A stretch of 64,000 nucleotides of DNA from positions 1 to 64,000 of the forward strand of contig NZ_NWBU01000018.1 in the NCBI RefSeq assembly GCF_003050615.1, read 5' to 3'. Source of the stretch: Sphingomonas oleivorans. GTDB taxonomy: Bacteria > Pseudomonadota > Alphaproteobacteria > Sphingomonadales > Sphingomonadaceae. The notes beneath the pieces were generated by a model. That model was not told the DNA's origin and did not search any database. It was given only the letters and a program-made list of their open reading frames with translations. Positions 34,280 through 44,560 of the stretch are shown one piece after another (positions within the stretch are counted from its first letter, which is position 1; each line of letters begins with the position of its first letter). Made by a program: the position numbers and the translations under genes.

Positions 34280-35608
34280 TTAGTCGGGTGGGGTCCCATT
34301 GTCCGCCAGCACCGTGCCGGCCAGATAGAGCGAGCCGAGGATCAGCACGACGGGTGGCTCGGCGCGATCGGCATGGCGCGCGATCATGGTCAGCGCTTCG
34401 GCCGGATTGGCTGCCACCGTGGCGGAAAGACCGGTGGCGCGCGCCGTCACGGCGAGCATCGCCGGACGATGATGCGCATGGCCGGGCACCGGCACGGCAT
34501 GGACCGTGGCGCTGCGCCCGGCAAAGGGCTTGAACAGGCCCACCGGATCCTTGTTCTCCAACAGGCCGGCGATGATGTGGAAGGGCCGGCCGGCGGGGAC
34601 ATGCCCGCGAAAGAAATCGGCGATGGCACGCGCGGCGGCGGGATTATGGCCGCCATCGAGCCACAGTTCCGCCCCCGCCGGCAACAGATCGACCAGCGCG
34701 CCGCTCGTCAGATGCTGGAGCCGGGCGGGCCATTCCGCCCAGCCGAGCCCTGCGCGGATGGCGGAGACGGGTACGGTGACCGCGCGCTGATGCCGCAGCA
34801 TCGCGATGGCGAGGCCGGCATTGGCCGCCTGATGCACGCCGGCGAGGCGCGGCAGCGGCAGATCGAGCTTGTCCTCGGCATCGCGATAATGAAGCCGCTG
34901 GCGATAGGCTGCGACATCCCAGGCGCCGCCCTTGGCGAGCCAGGGGGCGCCGACCTGCGATACCAGCTGGCCGATGCGCTGCGCCACGGCGGCGGGATAA
35001 TGTTGCGTGACGAGCGGCACGCCCGGCTTGGCGATGCCGGCCTTTTCGGCGGCGATATCCTCGAGCCGATCGCCGAGAAAGGCCTGATGGTCGAGCCCGA
35101 GCTGGGCGATGCCGCAAACAACCGGGGCGGGGATGATGTTGGTCGCATCCAGCCGGCCGCCCAGGCCCACCTCGATCACGCAGGCATTGGCGGGCACGCG
35201 TGTGAAGGCGAGGAAGGCGGCGGCGGTCGTCACTTCGAAGAAGCTGGCGCCGATATCCGCGCCCGCATCGAGCACCTCCTCGAGCAGTTGGGCGAGCATC
35301 TCATCCTCGATCAGCCGGCCGGCGAGGCGGATACGCTCGTTGAAGCGGACGAGATGCGGGCTGGTATAGACATGGACGTGCAGCCCCGCCGCCTCCATCG
35401 CGGCGCGCAGATAGGCGCAGGTCGATCCCTTCCCATTGGTGCCCGCGACATGGAAGACGGGCGGCAGATCATTTTGCGGATTGCCCAGCCGGTCGAGCAG
35501 ACGCGCGATCCGGTCCAGCCCCAATATGTCCGCGCCCGGCGAGAGCGTGGCCAGCCGATCGAGCTGGCGCTGGACGGCGGGATCGGCGGATACGGCATGA
35601 TCGGGCAT
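34280..35608 (-). CDS. folC: bifunctional folylpolyglutamate synthase/dihydrofolate synthase, 442 aa
   Basis: FolC adds glutamate to dihydropteroate and to folates. The ATP loop is VAGTNGKGSTCAYLRAAMEAAG, followed by YTSPHLVRFNERIRLAG. FFEVTTAAAFLAF and VIEVGLGGRLDATNI lie in the middle, and LWLDGGHNPAAARAIA in the C-terminal domain. It is last in the leftward trpFBA-accD-folC cluster, a conserved order in proteobacteria; a hairpin of GCCTCTCCC arms lies in the 70-bp gap after accD. Confidence 0.96.
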   Translation of the reverse strand: MPDHAVSADPAVQRQLDRLATLSPGADILGLDRIARLLDRLGNPQNDLPPVFHVAGTNGKGSTCAYLRAAMEAAGLHVHVYTSPHLVRFNERIRLAGRLIEDEMLAQLLEEVLDAGADIGASFFEVTTAAAFLAFTRVPANACVIEVGLGGRLDATNIIPAPVVCGIAQLGLDHQAFLGDRLEDIAAEKAGIAKPGVPLVTQHYPAAVAQRIGQLVSQVGAPWLAKGGAWDVAAYRQRLHYRDAEDKLDLPLPRLAGVHQAANAGLAIAMLRHQRAVTVPVSAIRAGLGWAEWPARLQHLTSGALVDLLPAGAELWLDGGHNPAAARAIADFFRGHVPAGRPFHIIAGLLENKDPVGLFKPFAGRSATVHAVPVPGHAHHRPAMLAVTARATGLSATVAANPAEALTMIARHADRAEPPVVLILGSLYLAGTVLADNGTPPD

Positions 35609-35678
35609 GCCCCTTTATAGGAAGAAGAAACTCTTCTCCCAAGCCTCTCCCGCATGGGGAGAGGCCGAAGAGGCGCGA

Positions 35679-36533
35679 TCAGGCCGCCTGCCTGCCGGGG
35701 CAGAGATAGGAGATCAGCCTGGCCAGCTCGCGGCGCAGATCATGGCGATGGACGACCATGTCGAGCATGCCATGTTCCAGCAGATATTCGGCGCGCTGAA
35801 AGCCTTCGGGCAGCTTCTCGCGGATGGTCGATTCGATCACGCGCTGGCCCGCAAAGCCGATCAGCGCGCCCGGCTCGGCAATCTGCACATCGCCCAGCAT
35901 CGCATAGGATGCGGTGACGCCGCCGGTGGTGGGATCGGTCATCACCACGATATAGGGCAGGCCCGCCTCGCGCAGCTTGGCGATGGCGACGGTCGTGCGG
36001 GGCATCTGCATGAGGGACAATATGCCCTCCTGCATCCGCGCGCCACCAGCCGCGGTGAAGATGATGTAAGGGCAGCGGTCGGCGATCGCGGCCTCGATGC
36101 CGGCGACGAAGGCGGCACCCACGCCCAGGCCCATCGATCCACCCATGAAGGCGAAATCCTGCACGCCGATAACGGCCTTGAAGCCCTCGATCGTGCCGCG
36201 TGCATTAATCAGCGCGTCATTCTCGCCCGTCTTGGCGCGTGCGGCCTTGATCCGATCGGCATATTTTTTGGAGTCGCGGAATTTGAGCGGGTCCTCGCGC
36301 ACTTGCGGCGTGGGCAGCAGCACATGGACGCCATTGTCGAACAGGTCGTTGAAGCGCGCGTCTGGCCCGATCCGCCCATGATGCTGGCATTTCGGGCAGA
36401 CCGACTGATTGTCCTCATATTCCTTGGTGAAGACCATCGCCCCACAGGCCGGGCATTTGTGCCAGAGATTGTCGGGGGTTTCGCGCTTGGCGATGAAGGG
36501 GATGCTCTGACGCACCCGGTTGAGCCAGCTCAT
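35679..36533 (-). CDS. accD: acetyl-CoA carboxylase carboxyltransferase subunit beta, 284 aa
   Basis: AccD with AccA transfers the carboxyl group to acetyl-CoA in fatty-acid synthesis. The N-terminal zinc ribbon is formed by CPAC and CPKC about 18 residues apart. The carboxylase core has [42 protein letters not shown] and [16 protein letters not shown]. Its ATG overlaps the trpA stop (ATGA). AccA is not in the window. Confidence 0.97.
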   Translation of the reverse strand: MSWLNRVRQSIPFIAKRETPDNLWHKCPACGAMVFTKEYEDNQSVCPKCQHHGRIGPDARFNDLFDNGVHVLLPTPQVREDPLKFRDSKKYADRIKAARAKTGENDALINARGTIEGFKAVIGVQDFAFMGGSMGLGVGAAFVAGIEAAIADRCPYIIFTAAGGARMQEGILSLMQMPRTTVAIAKLREAGLPYIVVMTDPTTGGVTASYAMLGDVQIAEPGALIGFAGQRVIESTIREKLPEGFQRAEYLLEHGMLDMVVHRHDLRRELARLISYLCPGRQAA

Positions 36534-37354
36534 GCTGCTTTCTCCTGCCGCGCCGTACGAATGGCGGCGGCCAAATCCTTGACGATATTGCGAACCGCGG
36601 CGGCCGGATCGTTGCCGGACGCGGCCGCGCGGGCGATCTCGTCGACGATCGCGGAGCCGACGACCACGCCATCCGCGACACGGGCGATCGCGGCGGCCTG
36701 GTCGGGCGTGCGCACGCCGAAGCCGACCGCCACGGGCAGGTCGGTTGCCGCCTTCAGCTTGGCGACGGCGGCCTCGATGCTGGTCTGCGCCGCCTGCTGC
36801 TTGCCGGTAATGCCCGCCACCGAGACATAATAAAGGAAGCCGCCTGCGCCTTCCAGCACGGCGGGCAGGCGGGCGGCGTCGGTGGTGGGCGTGGCGAGGC
36901 GAACGAAATCGATTCCCGCCGCACGCAGCGCGGGCCCGAGCGCCTCATCCTCCTCGCTCGGTATGTCGACGCAGATCACGCCGTCGACGCCGGCGCGGGC
37001 CGCGGCATCGGCGAACCATGCGGGGCCGCGACGCACCATCGGATTGGCATAGCCCATCAGCACGATCGGGAAATCGGGATGACGCGTCCGGAAATCCGCC
37101 ACGATTTCCAGCAGCTTGGCCGTCGTCGTTCCTGCGCCAAGCGAACGGATGTTGGCGAGCTGGATCGCCGGGCCGTCCGCCATCGGATCGGTGAAGGGCA
37201 TGCCGAGCTCGATCACGTCCGCGCCGCCTTCGACCAAGGCGTCGAGGATGGCGGGCGTGGCGGCGGGATCGGGATCGCCGCCCGTGACGAAGGCGACGAG
37301 CGCCGCGCGGTTCGCATCGGCCAAGTGCGCGAAAGTGGTGGCGAGGCGGCTCAT
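36530..37354 (-). CDS. trpA: tryptophan synthase alpha subunit, 274 aa
   Basis: TrpA splits indole-3-glycerol phosphate and passes indole to TrpB. The catalytic Glu is in [20 protein letters not shown], with the following Asp in the same segment. [34 protein letters not shown] and [14 protein letters not shown] are typical, and [12 protein letters not shown] binds the phosphate. ATG 37354 overlaps the trpB stop; trpA in turn overlaps accD. Confidence 0.97.
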   Translation of the reverse strand: MSRLATTFAHLADANRAALVAFVTGGDPDPAATPAILDALVEGGADVIELGMPFTDPMADGPAIQLANIRSLGAGTTTAKLLEIVADFRTRHPDFPIVLMGYANPMVRRGPAWFADAAARAGVDGVICVDIPSEEDEALGPALRAAGIDFVRLATPTTDAARLPAVLEGAGGFLYYVSVAGITGKQQAAQTSIEAAVAKLKAATDLPVAVGFGVRTPDQAAAIARVADGVVVGSAIVDEIARAAASGNDPAAAVRNIVKDLAAAIRTARQEKAA

Positions 37355-38604
37355 ATCGCCACCCCCAGCGCCTGCGCGACCGTGAAGATATCCTTGTCGC
37401 CGCGTCCGCTCAGATTGACGATGATGATCTGATCCTGTCGCATTTCCCGTGCCTTGCGACCGACGGCTGCCAATGCGTGCGAAGGCTCCAGCGCGGGGAT
37501 GATGCCTTCGGTGCGGCACAGCAGCTGGAAGGCGTCGAGCGCCTCCGCGTCCGTCGCGGACTCATAGGTGACGCGGCCGATATCGTGCAGCCAGCTATGT
37601 TCCGGGCCGATGCCGGGATAATCGAGCCCCGCCGAGATGGAATGGGCTTCGGCGATCTGGCCGTCCTCGTCCTGGAGCAGGAAGGTACGGTTGCCATGGA
37701 GCACGCCCGGCTGGCCCCCGGTGAGCGAGGCGGCATGCTCGGTCGTGTCGAGCCCCTTGCCGGCGGCCTCGATGCCGAGCATTGCCACGTCCGGATCGTC
37801 GAGGAAGGGATGGAACAGGCCGATCGCGTTCGATCCGCCGCCGATCGCGGCAATCAGCAGATCGGGCAGGCGGCCTTCGGCGGCGAGGATGTTCGCGCGC
37901 ACCTCGCGCCCGATCACCGACTGGAAATCGCGCACCAGCTCCGGATAGGGATGCGGGCCCGCGGCGGTGCCGATGATGTAGAAAGTGTCATGGACGTTGG
38001 CGACCCAGTCGCGCAGCGCCTCGTTCATCGCATCCTTGAGCGTCTTCGCGCCCGATTCGACGCTGCGCACCTCCGCGCCCAGCAGCTTCATGCGGAAGAC
38101 ATTGGGTTGCTGCCGCTCGATATCGCGCGCGCCCATATAGATGACGCAGGGCAGGCCGAAGCGCGCGGCGACGGTGGCGGTGGCGACGCCATGCTGGCCC
38201 GCGCCCGTCTCCGCGATGATCCGCGTCTTGCCCATGCGGCGGGCGAGCAGGATCTGGCCGATGCAATTGTTGATCTTGTGCGCGCCGGTATGGTTCAGAT
38301 CCTCGCGCGTCAGATAGATTTTGGCGCCCATGCCCGGGGGCGCATCGGCACGCACCGTCTCGGTCAGCCGCTCCGCATAATATAGCGGGTTGGGCCGGCC
38401 GACATATTGGCGCAGCAGATATTCGAATTCGCGCGCGAAAGCGGGATCCGCCTTGGCCGCGCGATATTCGCGCTCGAGATCGAGGATCAGCGGCATCAGC
38501 GTCTCGGCGACGTAGCGGCCGCCGAACTGGCCGAAATGGCCCCGCGCATCGGGCTGCGAGCGGAAGGAGTTCGCGCCCCCGGGGAGGGAGGAAGGCTGGT
38601 TCAT
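37351..38604 (-). CDS. trpB: tryptophan synthase beta subunit, 417 aa
   Basis: TrpB condenses indole with serine using pyridoxal phosphate. The cofactor Lys is in [38 protein letters not shown] and the phosphate-binding [13 protein letters not shown] follow, with [16 protein letters not shown] near the C-terminus. It overlaps trpF upstream and trpA downstream by 4 bp each. Confidence 0.98.
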   Translation of the reverse strand: MNQPSSLPGGANSFRSQPDARGHFGQFGGRYVAETLMPLILDLEREYRAAKADPAFAREFEYLLRQYVGRPNPLYYAERLTETVRADAPPGMGAKIYLTREDLNHTGAHKINNCIGQILLARRMGKTRIIAETGAGQHGVATATVAARFGLPCVIYMGARDIERQQPNVFRMKLLGAEVRSVESGAKTLKDAMNEALRDWVANVHDTFYIIGTAAGPHPYPELVRDFQSVIGREVRANILAAEGRLPDLLIAAIGGGSNAIGLFHPFLDDPDVAMLGIEAAGKGLDTTEHAASLTGGQPGVLHGNRTFLLQDEDGQIAEAHSISAGLDYPGIGPEHSWLHDIGRVTYESATDAEALDAFQLLCRTEGIIPALEPSHALAAVGRKAREMRQDQIIIVNLSGRGDKDIFTVAQALGVAI

Positions 38605-39242
38605 ATACGGGCGACCGATTGCAGGAAGGCGGCGATCTTGTCCACATCCTTGACGCCGGGTGCGTTTTCGACGCCCGAGGAGACGTCGACCAGGCGGGCG
38701 CCGGTGATGCCCGCCGCCTCCGCCACATTCCCGGCATCGAGCCCGCCGGACAGCGCCCAGGGCAAGGGATGGCGAAAGCCGTCGAGCAGCTTCCAGTCGA
38801 AGCGCAGGCCCATGCCGCCGGGCAGATCGGCGCCCTTGGGCGTCTTGGCGTCATAAAGGATGCGGTCCGCAGCCCCGCGATAGGAGGCGGCTGCGGCAAG
38901 ATCGGCGCGGGTGCGTACGGGCACCGCCTTCCAGAGCTCCAGCCCGTGCCGCGCGCGGATCGCCGCGACGCGCTCGGGCGGTTCAGCCCCATGGAGCTGG
39001 ATCGCGTCGAGTCCCGTGGCGACCGCCCGGTCGAGCAGCGCATCGTCCGGATCGACGAATACGCCTACCTTCATCACAGGATCGGGGGCGCCCGCGATCA
39101 GCGCCGCCGCCTGCTCGGGATGGAGGTTGCGCGGGCTTTTGGGGAAGAAGACGAAGCCGACATGGCTTGCCCCTCCTTTTATCGCGGCAGCGAGCGTATC
39201 GGCCGTGGAAAGGCCGCAAATCTTGGCGGTGAGTCGGGGCAT
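38601..39242 (-). CDS. trpF: phosphoribosylanthranilate isomerase, 213 aa
   Basis: TrpF performs the Amadori rearrangement of phosphoribosylanthranilate. The catalytic Cys is in AKICGLST and the Asp in PGVKDVDKI-containing C-terminal region together with [22 protein letters not shown] and [12 protein letters not shown] are family marks. It is first in the leftward trpFBA-accD-folC cluster, so the promoter should lie just right of 39242. Confidence 0.96.
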   Translation of the reverse strand: MPRLTAKICGLSTADTLAAAIKGGASHVGFVFFPKSPRNLHPEQAAALIAGAPDPVMKVGVFVDPDDALLDRAVATGLDAIQLHGAEPPERVAAIRARHGLELWKAVPVRTRADLAAAASYRGAADRILYDAKTPKGADLPGGMGLRFDWKLLDGFRHPLPWALSGGLDAGNVAEAAGITGARLVDVSSGVENAPGVKDVDKIAAFLQSVARI

Positions 39243-39297
39243 GGGCCAGTCCTATACAGGCCGCGTCCCCCGGACGGGAGGCATATGCGCCGCCCGA

Positions 39298-39807
39298 TCA
39301 GCGATAGCGGCTGTCCAGAAGCGCCACGGCGTGCCCGGCAAGCTCCATCAGCCACGCCCGCTGCGCTTCATCAACGCAATGCGGCCGGCTATCAAATACA
39401 CAGAGCGCACCGAGCACGCCCTGCGTCGTGACGAGCGGCGCGCCTACATAGAATCGGATATAGGGCTCGTCCTGCACCACGGGATTGCCGCTGAAGCGCG
39501 GATCGCGGGTGGGATCGTCCACCACCGTCACCCGGTCGGGCGCGAGAATCACATGGCCGCAAAAGGATGTGGCGCGCGGCGTCTGCTCGACATCGAAACC
39601 CAGGCGGACGAACAGCCGCTGAATATCGCCGTCCAGGATCGACATGGCGGCGTTGGGCGTATCGAACAACAAGGCCGCGCTTTCGACGATCGCCTGGAGG
39701 TCGGGGTCCTTCCCGGCTTCCGCCAGCCGATAAGTCTCGACCGCCGCCTGTCGAGCGGCTTCGTTCGCGGGCCAGGGCGCGGGCGAGAAGAATTGGATCC
39801 GGTTCAT
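39298..39807 (-). CDS. GAF domain protein, 169 aa
   Basis: A single GAF sensor domain: DPDLQAIVESAALLFDTPNAAMSILDGDIQRLFVRLGF, FCGHVILAPDRVTVVDDPTRDPRFSGNP, then RFYVGAPLVTTQGVLGALCVFD. Such domains bind cyclic nucleotides, tetrapyrroles or other small ligands, or simply pair with signalling enzymes. It has no output domain, but its start overlaps the stop of the GGDEF gene by 4 bp, so it probably modulates that cyclase. Confidence 0.85.
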   Translation of the reverse strand: MNRIQFFSPAPWPANEAARQAAVETYRLAEAGKDPDLQAIVESAALLFDTPNAAMSILDGDIQRLFVRLGFDVEQTPRATSFCGHVILAPDRVTVVDDPTRDPRFSGNPVVQDEPYIRFYVGAPLVTTQGVLGALCVFDSRPHCVDEAQRAWLMELAGHAVALLDSRYR

Positions 39808-40760
39808 GCAGAGACTCGCGTGCCCGCCGGATCGCCCTTGTCCAGATCGACATGGGCGACGCGCAGCGCATTCTTGCCGGCACGCTTGACCTCATACATC
39901 AGATTGTCGGCCATTTTGAGGAAGGTCGCCTCGCGATCCGCATTGCCATGTTCGACGACGAGCGCGCCCATGCTGCACGTAACCGGATAAGGGCAGGTTT
40001 CGAGGGATTGGCTGATATCGCGGTGCATTCGCTGCGCGGCGCTGTAGCCGTCGGCGACGCTCGGCACCGGCAGCAGCATGACGAATTCGTCGCCGCCGAC
40101 CCGCGCCAGCACGTCGCGCGGGCGCATCGTCCGCATCGCGGCATCGGCGAAATCGATCAGCACGATGTCGCCCGCATCATGGCCATGCTGGTCGTTGACC
40201 TGCTTGAACCCGTCCAGATCGCTGTAGAGGAACACCAGCACGGGAAGCGCCCGACGCTCGGCGCCGAGCATGCGCCGGAGCTGATCGTGCAGCGCCTGCT
40301 TGGTGAGCGCGCCCGTCAGATCGTCGGTGCGCGCGCGGCGGCGCTCGGTCTCGTAGGAGCGGCGGAAGCCCGCGACGAGCATGACGAGCAGCATCAGGCC
40401 CAATAGCCGCATCAGGAAGTTCCAGCCCGCGGCGGAGACGGAAACCGCGGCGGCGGGCGACCAGGGGTCGCCCATGCCGTTGATCGCGCTCTGGATCAGC
40501 GCGCAGACCATGCCGGTCGCGAGCCCGACGCGGAAGCCGAACGACCAGGCGGCAATCGAAATGGGCAGGAAATAGAGCGCCACCATCGTGTAGGCGGGGC
40601 CCGAAGCCCAGTCGAGCAGTGCGATCAGGCCGAAGCTGACGGCGATATAAAGCTTGCTCTGCCGGGAGGAGAGGCCGCTCGCCCAGTCGATCAGCGCCTG
40701 CGGGACGTAGGCATGATGCGGGAAGATCGAGGAACTGCTGTTCATGCGGCCGTCTGCCAT
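39804..40760 (-). CDS. membrane diguanylate cyclase (GGDEF), 318 aa
   Basis: It should make cyclic di-GMP. The N-terminal half holds about four to five hydrophobic segments (roughly residues 35-140), followed by a short linker and the GGDEF domain: DDLTGALTKQALHDQL, YSDLDGFKQVNDQHGHDAGD and the active site VGGDEFVML. An inhibitory I-site RPRD stands exactly five residues before GGDEF, so product feedback is expected. The start may be the ATG at 40745. No EAL partner is nearby; the GAF gene follows. Confidence 0.9.
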   Translation of the reverse strand: MADGRMNSSSSIFPHHAYVPQALIDWASGLSSRQSKLYIAVSFGLIALLDWASGPAYTMVALYFLPISIAAWSFGFRVGLATGMVCALIQSAINGMGDPWSPAAAVSVSAAGWNFLMRLLGLMLLVMLVAGFRRSYETERRRARTDDLTGALTKQALHDQLRRMLGAERRALPVLVFLYSDLDGFKQVNDQHGHDAGDIVLIDFADAAMRTMRPRDVLARVGGDEFVMLLPVPSVADGYSAAQRMHRDISQSLETCPYPVTCSMGALVVEHGNADREATFLKMADNLMYEVKRAGKNALRVAHVDLDKGDPAGTRVSA

Positions 40761-40853
40761 GGCTGGTCGATCATGATAGAACGAAATGGCACAAAGTCTA
40801 ATGGATGAAACGATTCCCGCGCCACGGGGCGAAGCGCGGCGGCGGGCAGCGCG

Positions 40854-42830
40854 TCAGGCGTCGATCGCCTCCTCGTCGAGCTGGGCGGCATTGGCCTGGA
40901 TGAAGGCGAAGCGATGCTCGGGATGCTTGCCCATCAGCCGCTCGACCAGATCGCGGGTCAGCGCGCGTTCCTCATATTCGGTGGGAAGCGTGATGCGGAT
41001 CATCGTGCGCGTGTTGGGATCCATGGTGGTCTCGCGCAATTGCTGCGGGTTCATCTCGCCGAGCCCCTTGAAGCGGGCGACCTCGACCTTCTTGCCCTTG
41101 AGGATGGTACGCTCGATCTCGGCGCGATGCGCGTCGTCGCGCGCATAGACGCTCTTGTTGTTCGCGGTCAGCCGGTAGAGCGGCGGCTGGGCGAGATAGA
41201 GATGCCCGCGCCGGACGATATCGGGCATCTCCTGGAAGAAGAAGGTCATCAGCAGCGTCGCGATATGCGCGCCGTCGACGTCCGCATCGGTCATGATGAC
41301 GATACGGTCATAGCGGAGCTGGGAGGCGTCGCAGCGTTCGCGCGTGCCGCAGCCGAGTGCCTGGATCAGATCGGCGATTTCCTGGTTCGCCAATATCTTG
41401 GCGCTGTTCGCTGAGGCGACGTTGAGGATCTTGCCGCGGATCGGGAGGATCGCCTGCGTCTTGCGGTCGCGCGCCTGCTTGGCCGATCCGCCGGCGCTGT
41501 CGCCTTCGACGATGAAAAGCTCGGTGCCGGCCGCATCGTCGTTCGCGCAGTCGGTGAGCTTGCCGGGCAGGCGCAGCTTGCGCGCGCTGGTCGCGGTCTT
41601 GCGCTTGACATCGCGCTCGGCCTTGCGGCGCAGCCGCTCGTCCATCCGGTCGAGCACGAAACCGAGCAGCGCGCGGCCGCGATCCATATTGTCCGACAGG
41701 AAATGATCGAAATGGTCGCGCACCGCATTTTCGACGAGGCGCGCGGCCTCGGGGCTGGTCAGCCGATCCTTGGTCTGGCTCTGAAACTGCGGATCGCGGA
41801 TGAAGAGGGAGAGCATCAGCTCGGATCCCGTCATCACATCCTCGGGCGCTATGTCCTTCGCCTTCTTTTGCCCGACCAGATCGGCGAAGGCGCGGATGCC
41901 CTTCACCAGCGCGGCGCGCAGGCCCTGTTCATGCGTGCCGCCATCGGGCGTGGGGATGGTGTTGCAATAATAGCTGTAAGACCCTTCCGACCAGAGCGGC
42001 CAGGCGACCGCCCATTCGACCGAGCCCGCGGTGCCGGGAAATTCCTGCCGGCCGGAGAAGAATTCGGCGGTGGCGCACTCGCGCGCGGCAAGCTGCTCGC
42101 GCAGATGATCGGATAGGCCGCCGGGAAACTGGAAGCTCGCCTCGGCGGGCGTGTCGTCGCTGATGAGCGCGGGGTCGCAGCGCCAGCGGATTTCGACGCC
42201 GGCATAGAGATAGGCCTTGGACCGGGCGAGGCGGTGGAGCCGTGCCGGGCGGAAGCGCATCGCCTCGCCGAAAATCTCCGGATCGGGGGTGAAGGCAACG
42301 CTGGTGCCACGCCGATTGGGTGCGGCACCCAGCTTTTCAAGCTTCGAGGTGGGATGGCCTTTGGCAAAAGTCTGTCGATATAGCTCGCGGTTACGCGCCA
42401 CTTCCACGATCGTGTCGGAGGAGAGCGCATTGACCACGCTGATGCCGACGCCATGGAGGCCGCCCGAGGTGGCATAGGCCTTGTCGCTGAACTTGCCGCC
42501 CGAATGGAGCGTGGTGAGGATCACCTCCAGCGCGGACTTGCCCGGAAATTTGGGATGGGCGTCGATCGGGATGCCGCGGCCATTGTCGGTGATGGTCAGG
42601 CGGTTGCCCGGCCCGAGCGCGACCTCGATCCGGCTGGCATGGCCGGCCACCGCCTCGTCCATCGCATTGTCCAGCACTTCGGCGGCGAGATGGTGGAAGG
42701 CGCGCTCGTCCGTGCCGCCAATATACATGCCCGGCCGGCGGCGAACCGGCTCGAGCCCTTCGAGCACCTCGATCGAGGAGGCGTCGTAATTGCTGCTGTC
42801 GGGCGTGGGCGCGGAAAAAAGATCGCTCAT
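40854..42830 (-). CDS. parE: DNA topoisomerase IV subunit B, 658 aa
   Basis: ParE supplies the ATPase of the decatenating topoisomerase IV. The GHKL domain shows VLEGLEPVRRRPGMYIGGTDERAFHHLAAEVLDNAMDEA, ITDNGRGIPIDAHP and SGGLHGVGISVVNALS. The TOPRIM part has FIVEGDSAGGSAKQARDRKTQAILPIRGKILNVASA and MTDADVDGAHI. Length and the RFKGLGEMNPQQLRETTMDP segment match ParE rather than GyrB, which is longer. The gene stands alone, downstream of gcrA on the same strand. Confidence 0.95.
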   Translation of the reverse strand: MSDLFSAPTPDSSNYDASSIEVLEGLEPVRRRPGMYIGGTDERAFHHLAAEVLDNAMDEAVAGHASRIEVALGPGNRLTITDNGRGIPIDAHPKFPGKSALEVILTTLHSGGKFSDKAYATSGGLHGVGISVVNALSSDTIVEVARNRELYRQTFAKGHPTSKLEKLGAAPNRRGTSVAFTPDPEIFGEAMRFRPARLHRLARSKAYLYAGVEIRWRCDPALISDDTPAEASFQFPGGLSDHLREQLAARECATAEFFSGRQEFPGTAGSVEWAVAWPLWSEGSYSYYCNTIPTPDGGTHEQGLRAALVKGIRAFADLVGQKKAKDIAPEDVMTGSELMLSLFIRDPQFQSQTKDRLTSPEAARLVENAVRDHFDHFLSDNMDRGRALLGFVLDRMDERLRRKAERDVKRKTATSARKLRLPGKLTDCANDDAAGTELFIVEGDSAGGSAKQARDRKTQAILPIRGKILNVASANSAKILANQEIADLIQALGCGTRERCDASQLRYDRIVIMTDADVDGAHIATLLMTFFFQEMPDIVRRGHLYLAQPPLYRLTANNKSVYARDDAHRAEIERTILKGKKVEVARFKGLGEMNPQQLRETTMDPNTRTMIRITLPTEYEERALTRDLVERLMGKHPEHRFAFIQANAAQLDEEAIDA

Positions 42831-42938
42831 GACGATCGGTTATAACGGCGCGGACGGGAAAGGGGAGGGGCGGAGATGCAACAAGGCCGGACGCGTGCGG
42901 AGACGCGCCCGGCCGGCAGGCTCATGAGGCGGAGCGGA

Positions 42939-43604
42939 TCAGCGGACGCGCGGGCCGCCGAAGGGCAGCGGCGGCGGCGGACGGCGATCGCGCCGGGGAA
43001 GCTGCGCCTGATAGGCGACCGAGCAATGTTCCAGGCAATAAGGGAAGCCGGGATTGATCGGATCGCCGCAGAAATGGAAATCGGGCTCGCCCGGATGGCC
43101 GATCGGCCATTTGCAGATGCGGTCCGAAAGTTCGAGCAGCGTCGTCTTGCCGGCCATGTCGGCGGACGGCTTGGCGGGGACGAGGCGGCGCGGCGGCGCG
43201 GGCGGGATGGGGAGCTGCTGCTCGCCCGGATTCTGGCGCTGGAAGCCGCCCGGACCGATCGAGCGGACTGCGGGTTGCGCTGGTTCGGCGGGTGCCGCCG
43301 CGACGGGCACGGGGCGCGGAGCAGGCTCCGGCGCGGGCCTGGGCGCTGGCGGGGCAGGCCGTTCCGCCTGAACGGGCGCAGGCGTGGGCGCAGGGGGTGG
43401 CGGCGCGGCCGGCTCGGCGGGAGCGGCCGGCGCCGCCTCGCCCGAGCGCACCGGGGAGGGGCGCGACTGCAGGCCCAGCCGGTGCGCCTTGCCGATCACG
43501 GCGTTGCGGCTCACCCCGCCCAGTTCCTCGGCGATCTGGCTCGCGGTATTGCCCGCCTCCCAGAGCTTCTTCAGTTGCTCGATCCGTTCGTCCGTCCAGG
43601 CCAT
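42939..43604 (-). CDS. gcrA: GcrA family cell-cycle regulator, 221 aa
   Basis: GcrA is an alphaproteobacterial transcription factor that works with sigma-70 at methylated GANTC promoters. The N-terminal DNA-binding part is MAWTDERIEQLKKLWEAGNTASQIAEELGGVSRNAVIGKAHRLGL. A long Ala/Pro linker (about residues 55-110) follows. The C-terminal RNA-polymerase-binding part contains RICKWPIGHPGEPDFHFCGDPINPGFPYCLEHCSVAYQ. The linker is unusually Pro-rich. It diverges from an ABC permease gene and precedes parE on its strand. Confidence 0.95.
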   Translation of the reverse strand: MAWTDERIEQLKKLWEAGNTASQIAEELGGVSRNAVIGKAHRLGLQSRPSPVRSGEAAPAAPAEPAAPPPPAPTPAPVQAERPAPPAPRPAPEPAPRPVPVAAAPAEPAQPAVRSIGPGGFQRQNPGEQQLPIPPAPPRRLVPAKPSADMAGKTTLLELSDRICKWPIGHPGEPDFHFCGDPINPGFPYCLEHCSVAYQAQLPRRDRRPPPPLPFGGPRVR

Positions 43605-43675
43605 TCCTGTCTCAGTCCTTGCCTTCTCGTCGTTGCGGCTTGCGGGCCGGGGCGGCAGCCGATAGGCGACAACCC

Positions 43676-44503
43676 ATGACCGACCAGCCACATCAATTCG
43701 TGCGTACCGCCCCCGGCGAGCCGGTGATCCCGTTCGTCAACTGGGGGGGGATGCGAGCCCTCTATGTGAAGGAGGTGCGCCGTTTCTTCAAGGTGCAACT
43801 GCAGACCATATGGGCGCCGGCGCTGACGACATTGCTGTTCCTGCTGATCTTTTCGGTGGCGCTGGGCGGCGGCGGGCGGACGATCATGGGCCATCAGTTC
43901 GCCAATTTCGTGGCGCCGGGCCTGATCGTGATGGGCATGATGCAGAATGCCTTCGCCAATGCGAGCTTCTCGCTGCTGGTCGGCAAGATGCAGGGCACGA
44001 TCGTCGATTATCTGATGCCGCCGCTGTCGACCGGCGAGCTGCTGGTGGGGCTGGTGGGGGCCGCGATGACGCGCGCCGTTCTGGTGGGGCTGGCGCTGTG
44101 GGTGGCGATGAGCTTCTGGCCGGGCGTGGACGTGCTGCCGCGCCATTTCTGGGCGGTCCTCTGGTTCGGCTTGATGGGGGCGGCGATGCTCTCCTTTCTG
44201 GGGCTGCTCACCTCGATCTGGGCGGACAAGTTCGATCATGCCGCCGCCGTCACCAATTTCGTGGTGCAGCCGCTGTCATTGCTCTCCGGCACCTTCTATT
44301 CGATCGAGAGCCTGCACGGCGTGTTCCGCGATCTCAGCCATCTGAACCCCTTCTTCTACGTCATATCGGGCTTTCGCTACGGCTTTCTCGGCACGAGCGA
44401 CTCGCCGCTTGGCGTGGGCGCCGTCGCGCTGCTGGTGGTGAACATCCTGCTCGGCACGGCTTGCTATCAGCTGCTGGCCAAGGGCTGGAAGCTCAAGAAC
44501 TGA
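43676..44503 (+). CDS. ABC-2 type transporter permease, 275 aa
   Basis: An inner-membrane permease with about six hydrophobic segments. RALYVKEVRRFFKVQLQTIWAPALTTLLFLLIFSVALGG at the N-terminus and the later FVVQPLSLLSGTFYSIESLHGVFRDLSHLNPFFYVISGFRYGF are typical of the ABC-2 family of drug, polysaccharide or lipid exporters. No ATPase gene is adjacent, so the partner must lie outside the window. ATG 43676 is favoured by the start of similarity; the frame extends far upstream antisense to gcrA. Confidence 0.9.
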   Translation: MTDQPHQFVRTAPGEPVIPFVNWGGMRALYVKEVRRFFKVQLQTIWAPALTTLLFLLIFSVALGGGGRTIMGHQFANFVAPGLIVMGMMQNAFANASFSLLVGKMQGTIVDYLMPPLSTGELLVGLVGAAMTRAVLVGLALWVAMSFWPGVDVLPRHFWAVLWFGLMGAAMLSFLGLLTSIWADKFDHAAAVTNFVVQPLSLLSGTFYSIESLHGVFRDLSHLNPFFYVISGFRYGFLGTSDSPLGVGAVALLVVNILLGTACYQLLAKGWKLKN

Positions 44504-44560
44504 CAGGCGTCGCGCCTGATTGACGCGGTCCGGCCGGACCCCCTATATGCGCGCTCCGAC

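Noticed and set aside
34250-35620. A 456-codon open frame antisense to folC
   Set aside because: It is the shadow of folC with no motifs, no ribosome binding site and biased composition.
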